The position numbers were made by a program, and so were the translations under genes. DNA of 64,000 nucleotides from CAIZQW01 sp942493055 (GTDB taxonomy: Bacteria > Verrucomicrobiota > Kiritimatiellia > RFP12 > UBA1067). Positions 58,172-64,000 of this stretch are shown in pieces (the stretch's first letter is position 1; the number at the start of each line of letters is the position of its first letter). Below the pieces are notes generated by a model, which made no database searches, was not told where the DNA came from, and saw nothing but the letters and a program-made list of their open reading frames with translations. Location: positions 6,014,001 through 6,078,000 of the forward strand of contig OW818680.1 in assembly GCA_942493055.1 (NCBI GenBank). Reading direction: 5' to 3'.

Positions 58172-59728
58172 TCATTTATTGAGTATCGCTTTCAAGTCTG
58201 CATCTGCGGTTGTGATGGGCTTCAGGCCGAATTTCTCAACGAGCACGCCGAGGACCGTCGGCGAGAGGAAGGCCGGCAGGCTTGGGCCGATATAGATATT
58301 CTTGATCCCAAGCGCAAGAAGGGTCAGCAAGATGCAGACTGCCTTCTGTTCATACCAGGAGAGCACGAGCGTGAGCGGCAGATCATTGACGCCGCACTTG
58401 AAGGCATTGGCCAGTGCCACGGCCACCTGAATTGCGGAGTAGGCGTCGTTGCATTGGCCCATGTCCAGAAGACGCGGGATCCCGCCGATATCGCCCAGCT
58501 TGGCCTGCAAGTGGTTGAAGCGGAACTTGCCGCAGGCCAACGTCATAATGATCGTATCTTTCGGGGCCTTTTCCACGAACTCCGTATAGTAGTCGCGGCC
58601 GAGCTTGGCGCCGTCACAGCCGCCGACCAGGAAGAAGTGCTTGATTGCACCCGACTTGACCGCTTCGACCACTTTGTCTGCGACACCGAGGACTGCGCCG
58701 TGCATAAAGCCTGTCAAGAGGGGTTCGCCCTGCGTGCTTGCTGTAAAGCCTCCGAGTTGAATCGCGTGCGCGATCATCGCGGAGAAGTCCTTTTTGCCAG
58801 TGGCGTCCGCAGCGATATGCTTCACACCGGGCCAGCCGACCTCTGCCGTGGTATAGAGATTTTCAACGTAGGAGGGGCGGGGCGGCATGATGCAGTTGGT
58901 GGTATAGAGAACGACGCCCGGCAGACTGTCGAACTCCTTCTGCTGGTTCTGCCACGCGGTGCCGAAGTTGCCCTTGAGCTGGGGATGCTTCTTCAGTTCC
59001 GGATAGGCGTGAGCTGGGAGCATTTCGCCATGGGTGTAGATATTGACGCCCTTGCCGTCTGTTTGTTCCAAGAGCATCTTCAGGTCATGCAAGTCATGGC
59101 CTGTGATGACGATGAACGGACCCTTTTCCGTAGAGGTTGCCACAGGGGTTGGTGTTGGTGTGCCGAAGGTGCCGGTGTTGGCTGCATCCAGGAGCGCCAT
59201 GCACTTCAGATTGATTGTCCCTAATCCGAGGATCAGGCCCAGCCACGTATCCACCGTGTTCGTGTCGCCGAGCGCCTTCATGCCCTTCTGGAACCAACCA
59301 GAGACTTCCGGGTCGGTCTTGCCGAGAATGCGGGCGTGGTGGGCGTAGGCCGCCATGCCGCGCAGGCCGAAGAGGAGGGTCGAACGCAGGGAGACGACAT
59401 CTTGGTCGCCGTGGAACAACTCGCTGGGCGTGAACGCGGGTGCTCCGCCAGCCTTGACGATGGCGCTCTGGATGCGGTCGCGCATTGCAGTGAGATCCGC
59501 GTCATCAAAGTTGACATTGGTGACCGTCATGAAAAGTGCATCCATGAAGAGGGCTTCACACCCAGGACACGCTGGTTTTCCGTCGAGGGCGCGTGCCAAG
59601 GTGACCAGTGCTGCTGTGACTTCATCCTGAAGTGCCGCGGTAGCAGGCTTCTTGCCGCAGACGCCACTTACGGTACAGCCCTTGCCTCCGGCTGTCTGTT
59701 CGCATTGAAAACAAAACATGTTACTCAT
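58172..59728 (-). CDS. hcp: hybrid-cluster protein (hydroxylamine/NO reductase)
   Basis: A 518-aa protein. The N-terminal Cys motif CFQCEQTAGGKGCTVSGVCGK binds the 4Fe-4S cluster. Hybrid-cluster ligands are spread along the rest (ITGHDLHDLKMLLEQ, TTNCIMPP, FLVGGCDGAK, LACGKFRFN). Hcp reduces NO or hydroxylamine and may S-nitrosylate proteins. ATG 59728 fits the AAGGAG spacing (7 nt) better than ATG 59734. A ferredoxin-domain protein and Rrf2 regulator lie upstream, rubredoxin 30 nt downstream. Confidence 0.96.
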   Translation of the reverse strand: MSNMFCFQCEQTAGGKGCTVSGVCGKKPATAALQDEVTAALVTLARALDGKPACPGCEALFMDALFMTVTNVNFDDADLTAMRDRIQSAIVKAGGAPAFTPSELFHGDQDVVSLRSTLLFGLRGMAAYAHHARILGKTDPEVSGWFQKGMKALGDTNTVDTWLGLILGLGTINLKCMALLDAANTGTFGTPTPTPVATSTEKGPFIVITGHDLHDLKMLLEQTDGKGVNIYTHGEMLPAHAYPELKKHPQLKGNFGTAWQNQQKEFDSLPGVVLYTTNCIMPPRPSYVENLYTTAEVGWPGVKHIAADATGKKDFSAMIAHAIQLGGFTASTQGEPLLTGFMHGAVLGVADKVVEAVKSGAIKHFFLVGGCDGAKLGRDYYTEFVEKAPKDTIIMTLACGKFRFNHLQAKLGDIGGIPRLLDMGQCNDAYSAIQVAVALANAFKCGVNDLPLTLVLSWYEQKAVCILLTLLALGIKNIYIGPSLPAFLSPTVLGVLVEKFGLKPITTADADLKAILNK

Positions 59729-59766
59729 ACTCATTCTCCTTGTTGGGTTGTTGTTGTTGTGATTTG

Positions 59767-60498
59767 TTATTCGTCTAAGATTCTTCCGTCTGTTGAAATG
59801 GTGACCACTTGCCAGGGAATCATCTTGCCGGAATTCATGAGCGCTTGCTTGACTGCATGGACGATCCCTGCGCAGCAGGGCACTTCCATGCGGATGACGG
59901 TCACTTTCTGAATGTCATTCAGCTTCAGAATGTCGGTCAGTTTTTCCGTATAGTCAACATCATCCAGCTTGGGGCAGCCGATAAGGGTGACCTTCCCGCG
60001 CATGAACCGGTCATGGAGTGCGGGGTAGGCGTATGCCGTACAATCTGCAGCAATTAAAAGCGATGCACCGTTCAAGTAGGGGGCCATAGCAGGGACCAGC
60101 TTGATCTGTATGGGCCAATTCCGCAACTGGGATGTCGCTTTGGCTTGAGGTGTCGCTTCGGAGGGGCTAGCTGCAGTCGCGCCCGGGTGGAAGGTCTTGA
60201 TCATCGTGCCTGGACAGCCGCAAGGCAATTTTTCAGGTTGGGCCAGCTCCTTCTTGCCCTTTTCCGCCATCATCTGATTCACGGCTTGTTCAGAAAAGGC
60301 TGTGGCTTCACGCTCAACGATTTTGATGGCCCCTGTCGGGCATTCGGGCAGACAGGCCCCGAGTCCGTCACAGTAGACATCTGAGATGAGCTGCGCTTTG
60401 CCATTGACCAGTTTTAAAGCGCCTTCATGGCAGGCGTTGATGCACAGCCCGCACCCGTTACATTTGTTCTGATCGATTTCAATGATGTTGCGTTTCAT
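59767..60498 (-). CDS. ferredoxin-domain protein partnering Hcp
   Basis: A 243-aa protein. The N-terminal two-cluster ferredoxin domain has CNGCGLCINACHEGA and CDGLGACLPECPTGA; the second motif has Leu in place of one Cys, a known variant in this family. The C-terminal ~150 aa (LLIAADCTAYAYPALH, VTLIGCPKLDDVDYTEKL, RMEVPCCAGIV) contain conserved Cys and look like a small cofactor-binding domain. It is regularly found beside hcp and probably delivers electrons to it. The enzymatic role of the C-terminal domain is unknown. Confidence 0.85.
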   Translation of the reverse strand: MKRNIIEIDQNKCNGCGLCINACHEGALKLVNGKAQLISDVYCDGLGACLPECPTGAIKIVEREATAFSEQAVNQMMAEKGKKELAQPEKLPCGCPGTMIKTFHPGATAASPSEATPQAKATSQLRNWPIQIKLVPAMAPYLNGASLLIAADCTAYAYPALHDRFMRGKVTLIGCPKLDDVDYTEKLTDILKLNDIQKVTVIRMEVPCCAGIVHAVKQALMNSGKMIPWQVVTISTDGRILDE

Positions 60499-60514
60499 AA
60501 GTGACTCCTTCTGA

Positions 60515-60946
60515 CTACGTTTTCAGATTAGTGGTTGCGGGAATCGAAGCGGCGATTTCCTGAATGGTTGTTTTCATGAGGACCGCTTCGATCTTGGAAC
60601 TCTCGGCTGCCATCCATTTTCCAAATGAGCATTGGCATCCTGTGCAGACTTTTTGGCTCAGCAGACAGCCGCCTCGCGTAAGATCAACAACTGCCGCATT
60701 TAATTCCGCGACGGAAATCTTTTCTTTGCCCTTGCGAAGCTTGACGCCCCCTTGGCTGCCGCGCGAGCTTTCCAGGATGCCGGCCTTCACAAGCTTTTGC
60801 ACAACCTTTGCGAGGTGGTGCACGGACAAGTCCAACTCCTCAGCAACTTTGCGTGTGGAGAAAAAGTCATCCCCCGTCTGAGTCAGGCGCACACAGAGGT
60901 GAACGGCAATACTAGTGGCTTCTGAAATGGCTAACATGTTGATCAT
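60515..60946 (-). CDS. Rrf2-family Fe-S transcriptional regulator (NO/redox sensor type)
   Basis: A 143-aa protein. The winged helix region reads FFSTRKVAEELDLSVHHLAKVVQKLVKAGILESSRG, and SQGGVKL is the wing. GGCLLSQKVCTGCQCSFGKW holds the three-Cys Fe-S site of NsrR/IscR-type regulators. The start may be residue 1 or the Met at position 4. As first gene of the hcp operon with a palindrome over its own promoter, it is probably an autorepressor released by NO or oxidative stress. NsrR identity is not claimed. Confidence 0.9.
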   Translation of the reverse strand: MINMLAISEATSIAVHLCVRLTQTGDDFFSTRKVAEELDLSVHHLAKVVQKLVKAGILESSRGSQGGVKLRKGKEKISVAELNAAVVDLTRGGCLLSQKVCTGCQCSFGKWMAAESSKIEAVLMKTTIQEIAASIPATTNLKT

Positions 60947-60966
60947 TGTAACGCTTTCCTCTCTTA

Positions 60967-61005
60967 ATTTGGTATTAGATTACCAAATAGATTCGGCAGC
61001 GTCAA
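60967..61005 (-). promoter_or_regulatory. promoter and Rrf2 operator of the hcp operon
   Basis: On the minus strand TTGACG (61005-61000), 17 nt, TAATCT (60982-60977). A perfect palindrome ATTTGGTA-N6-TACCAAAT (60967-60988) overlaps the -10, ideal for repression by the Rrf2 protein encoded 20 nt downstream. The binding partner is inferred. Confidence 0.82.
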
Positions 61006-61021
61006 CAGGAAATAAAAAAAA

Positions 61022-62077
61022 TTAAATTAAGGGAGAAACATCCACCACAAAGATGTCGGGTTGACAGTAAATTCGGACAGGGGGATGCGAAGCCCCGATA
61101 CCGCTCGCCACAAAGAGATGTGTCTTATCAAGCAGGAAGTGTCCATGGTCGAAGCGACAGCCATAGATGGACGGTACAACGATCGAGCCGCGCAGGGGCA
61201 GCCGAACCTGGCCGGCGTGGCAATGACCGGCAAAGACCATGTCGGCTTTCGCGTTCACCAGACGATAGATATTGTCAGGTGTATGCGTGAGTACAAGATG
61301 AAGCACCCCCTCGGGTTGAGAGGGGATATGCTCTTCTCGCGTTCCCCACGGATAGTCGTAACCCGTCACAGCAATCTGGGTCGTCCCAATGCTCAGCTTT
61401 TCCGTCTCATTTGTCAGCACGTGAAGCCCGCACGCACGAAGACGCTGCGCAATGCCGACGGGATCCACCCAATAGTCATGGTTGCCGAGCACCGCATACG
61501 TTGCGTACTTCCCAATGGGACGCACGATATCGCTGATACAGGACAAGGCCTTGATGTGACTGATGAAATCGCCTGTAAAGACGGCGATATCCGGTTTGTA
61601 AGACTCAGCCGTAGCCAGGGCGTTTTTGTAGTAATCCCACGGGAACCGCTGGTCCGCATGCATGTCCGTGATATGGACGATCCGCAGCCGCTGGGTCACC
61701 TGCGGCAGCGACACCTCATACCGATGGATCATCAGGTCTGTGGTTGTAATCGGCGCAATGATCGAAACACGATGGGGGCGGGTATCGACGGGCGGCGACC
61801 CCCGGTGGCGGCGGCGCAAAAAGATTTCACGGATCTCCCCGAGCACCAACGCGGCAAGCACCAGAAGCGGTAAGAAAATCCAAGGCTGATAGGCAAAATG
61901 ATAGCCCGCGTAACCGCCGCCGCCGATCAGCAGAAGGGCCGCGAATAAGATCAGCGGTGTTTTCGCTTTGCTATCCGCAAGCAGCAGGAGGCTGCGGTTG
62001 AGGAGCAATAAAAACAGACAGCCTCCTGTCACGCTAAAGAGCACCAGCGAAAGCAGTTTTTGCGCTAAAATAATCAT
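61022..62077 (-). CDS. membrane-anchored calcineurin-like metallophosphoesterase
   Basis: A 351-aa protein. Two or three N-terminal transmembrane segments (~1-80) lead to a phosphoesterase domain with the complete metal site: ITDMHAD (Asp, His), FTGDFI (Asp), VLGNHDYW (Asn, His), LTHTPD and AGHCHAGQ (His-x-His). This matches the YkuE/YaeI/LpxG group, some of which cleave UDP-2,3-diacylglucosamine in lipid A synthesis. Substrate is not deducible. It follows the M3 peptidase gene by 6 nt. Confidence 0.85.
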   Translation of the reverse strand: MIILAQKLLSLVLFSVTGGCLFLLLLNRSLLLLADSKAKTPLILFAALLLIGGGGYAGYHFAYQPWIFLPLLVLAALVLGEIREIFLRRRHRGSPPVDTRPHRVSIIAPITTTDLMIHRYEVSLPQVTQRLRIVHITDMHADQRFPWDYYKNALATAESYKPDIAVFTGDFISHIKALSCISDIVRPIGKYATYAVLGNHDYWVDPVGIAQRLRACGLHVLTNETEKLSIGTTQIAVTGYDYPWGTREEHIPSQPEGVLHLVLTHTPDNIYRLVNAKADMVFAGHCHAGQVRLPLRGSIVVPSIYGCRFDHGHFLLDKTHLFVASGIGASHPPVRIYCQPDIFVVDVSPLI

Positions 62078-62083
62078 AGGGAT

Positions 62084-64000
62084 TTAGCTCTTCACTCCTG
62101 TCGCGACTGGCAAGCCGGCATGCCGGAGAAGGGCGTCAATCTGAGGTGGACGCCCACGGAATTTCTGGAAGACCTCCATCGGATCAGTTCCGCCGCCCAA
62201 TGCAAGAAGCGTATCACGGAAACGCCTGCCGCATTTCTGGATTTCTGCTTCATTCGCCAAGCCAGCCTCTTCAAAGGCCGCGAAAGCATCTGCGGACATG
62301 ACCTCCGACCACTTATAGCTGTAATAGCCGGCTGCGTAACCGCCTGCGAAAATATGGCTGAAGGAGCTCAGAAAACGATCGTCAGGCAAGGTCGGTGTTG
62401 GTGAATATTTTTTCATACACGCGTGCATCACGGCATGGGCATTCGTCCAGGTCGCGTTCGGATACCGTGCATAAAGGTTGATGTCCGCCGCTGCAAAGGT
62501 GAGCTGGCGCAGGATCGTTGTTGCGGCACGGTAGTGCTGAGCCGCCAGTACCCGCTTGAAAAGCTCTTCAGGGATTGATTTCCCAGTCTCCACATGGCTG
62601 GTCATCGCAGCCAGCGTGGCGCGGTCATAACACCAATTCTCCATAAACTGGCTCGCAATTTCAACGGCATCCCATTCAATGTTGTTCAACCCGGAGGCCT
62701 CCGGTTCGTCAATCGTTGTGAGGATGTGCTGCAAGACATGCCCGAACTCATGAAAGAGGGTGCGCACTTCTGTAAAACGCATCAACGGGGGTTTGTCACC
62801 GACGGGCTTGCTCTGATTGCAGACCATGAGTGCCAAGGGACGCTGGAGTGTGCCGTCAGGCAACATGCGGCGCGTGCGGAAATCATTCGCCCAGGCGCCG
62901 CTGCTCTTGGTCTCAGGACGGCTGTAGGGATCGGAATAGATGCCTGCAAGGCAGGTGCCGTCCGTATCGAGGACATTGTAGAATTTCACGTCCGCATGCC
63001 AGACAGGCACGGTGCCGCTCGCATCGACAATACGGATGCCGAAGAGCCGCTGGGCCAGCGAGAAGAGTCCACTGAGCACCTTGGGATAGGGGAAGTATTG
63101 ACTGAGCTCTTCCTCGCTGAAATCGTACAGGCGCTCGCGGAGGCGTTCCGCATAGAAGGCAATGTCCCACGGCGCAAGTTCCGTGAGCGGCCCTTGTCCA
63201 GCCGCGCCAGAGGCATCAGGATATGTTTTGGAAAAAGCGAGGAGCTCCTTCATCTCCTGGACGCCCTGTGGACGCGCCGCAGTAGACAGTTTGTTGATCA
63301 GGTCGTCAACAGCCAAGACCGTCTTTGCGCTTTTTTCAGAGAGGCTCAGGTCGGCGTAGGTTGGATAGCCCAGGAGATTAGCAAGCTCCCGCTTGAGGAC
63401 CAGCAGGCGTTCAAGAATGGGCGTGTTATCACTGCTGCCTGCTGTCGCGCGCGTGGTGAAGGCGCGGTACAGTTGTTCACGTGCGCTCCGATTTCTGCTG
63501 TGCATCATGAAGGGCATGTACACAGAGGCTTCGAGCGTAATTTTCCAAGCGCTTTGATGATCAGGGGGCTTCAGCGCAGTCGCTGCAAGAAGGTCAGGCG
63601 GAAGGCCAGCGATCTCATCCGGATCTTTTAAGATGAGGCTGTAAGCTTTTGTCGCATCCAAGACGTTATTTCTGAAGGTGGTCGCCAACTGTGCGATTTC
63701 AGTTTGCAGGGCATTGAAGCGTACCTGCTGATCCGCGGGCAATCCGACACCTGCATGGGTGGCACCTTGAATCGTCTTTTCAAGAATGCGCCGCTGAACA
63801 CGCGTCAGCACAGAGGTCTGGGTGTCATACGCTTGAAGTGCGTAGAAGGAGCGATAGAAGAGGGGGCTTTGTCCGACGCGAAGGGAAAAGGCGACCATGT
63901 CAGGTTGAAGTTTTTGCTGCACTTTGCGCCAGGCGTCATTGTTCACGACCGAGAGAAGATGGGAGAGAAGCCCCCAGGCATGTGTGAGCGGAAAGCAGGC
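62084..64000 (-). CDS. M3-family oligopeptidase (oligopeptidase A-like), 5' end outside the window
   Basis: About 638 residues are visible; the frame runs open to the right edge and the N-terminal ~30-60 residues are missing. An internal GTG at 63946 is not the start, since the upstream LTHAWGLLSHLLSV belongs to the family's N-terminal helix. The zinc site is LFHEFGHVLQH (near 62740), with the third Glu in EIASQFMENW. YAAGYYSYKWSEVMSADAF is the typical C-terminal block. It degrades short peptides in the cytoplasm. Confidence 0.93.
   Translation of the reverse strand, partial: ACFPLTHAWGLLSHLLSVVNNDAWRKVQQKLQPDMVAFSLRVGQSPLFYRSFYALQAYDTQTSVLTRVQRRILEKTIQGATHAGVGLPADQQVRFNALQTEIAQLATTFRNNVLDATKAYSLILKDPDEIAGLPPDLLAATALKPPDHQSAWKITLEASVYMPFMMHSRNRSAREQLYRAFTTRATAGSSDNTPILERLLVLKRELANLLGYPTYADLSLSEKSAKTVLAVDDLINKLSTAARPQGVQEMKELLAFSKTYPDASGAAGQGPLTELAPWDIAFYAERLRERLYDFSEEELSQYFPYPKVLSGLFSLAQRLFGIRIVDASGTVPVWHADVKFYNVLDTDGTCLAGIYSDPYSRPETKSSGAWANDFRTRRMLPDGTLQRPLALMVCNQSKPVGDKPPLMRFTEVRTLFHEFGHVLQHILTTIDEPEASGLNNIEWDAVEIASQFMENWCYDRATLAAMTSHVETGKSIPEELFKRVLAAQHYRAATTILRQLTFAAADINLYARYPNATWTNAHAVMHACMKKYSPTPTLPDDRFLSSFSHIFAGGYAAGYYSYKWSEVMSADAFAAFEEAGLANEAEIQKCGRRFRDTLLALGGGTDPMEVFQKFRGRPPQIDALLRHAGLPVATGVKS

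Overview
The window looks like a chromosomal segment from an anaerobic, polysaccharide-using member of the PVC group (Kiritimatiellota, Lentisphaerota or Verrucomicrobiota). This is an inference from four things: two PEP-CTERM proteins, giant SdrD-B-type surface proteins, an L-fucose uptake set, and an oxygen/NO-defence operon of hybrid-cluster protein, rubredoxin, desulfoferrodoxin and a Rrf2 regulator. No rRNA, tRNA, CRISPR array or insertion sequence was seen.

Layout. 1-9.5 kb (+): the distal part of a tightly overlapping lipid/polyketide-type operon. It encodes a PaaK-like acyl-CoA ligase (cut by the window edge), a FabZ/ApeI-like dehydratase, a FadM/YbgC-like thioesterase, a ketosynthase with an extra C-terminal domain, three B12-binding-type radical SAM enzymes and a glycosyltransferase-DUF2062-acyltransferase fusion. 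The parts list resembles aryl-polyene clusters plus the radical SAM/FAS-II gene sets discussed for ladderane-type lipids. The product is unknown, and this is the best candidate for an undescribed pathway. 9.7-14.6 kb: fucU, fucP, a zinc alcohol dehydrogenase and an aldo/keto reductase (-), with a divergent AraC regulator. 14.6-21.9 kb (-): an L,D-transpeptidase-like lipoprotein, an SGNH hydrolase, thiH, serS and gyrA. Unusual inverted elements with 8-nt-periodic arms fill two of these gaps, and a 9-nt-period relative lies at 9.5 kb.

22-23.1 kb: a XylR-type regulator. 23.1-50.3 kb (+): a surface-protein locus. Two near-identical promoter/leader modules (TTGACA-N17-TAAATT plus two hairpins) drive a 4098-aa and a 2627-aa secreted SdrD-B repeat protein. 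Each unit ends in an almost identical PEP-CTERM protein, and a family C25 (gingipain-type) peptidase follows the second copy. A 663-bp tandem repeat inside the first giant gene and a 1477-bp gapless duplication show recent amplification or gene conversion.

50.3-53.4 kb (-): a large membrane/TPR protein. 53.5-56.6 kb (+): cobC-cobU-cobT-cobS, the nucleotide-loop end of cobalamin synthesis, which fits with the B12-type radical SAM enzymes. 56.6-61.0 kb (-): an Rrf2-controlled operon in transcription order rrf2, ferredoxin-domain protein, hcp, a 43-aa rubredoxin, desulfoferrodoxin, then (past a large hairpin) a hotdog thioesterase and an alternative-oxidase-like diiron protein. 61.0-64.0 kb (-): a membrane-anchored metallophosphoesterase and an M3 oligopeptidase cut by the window edge.
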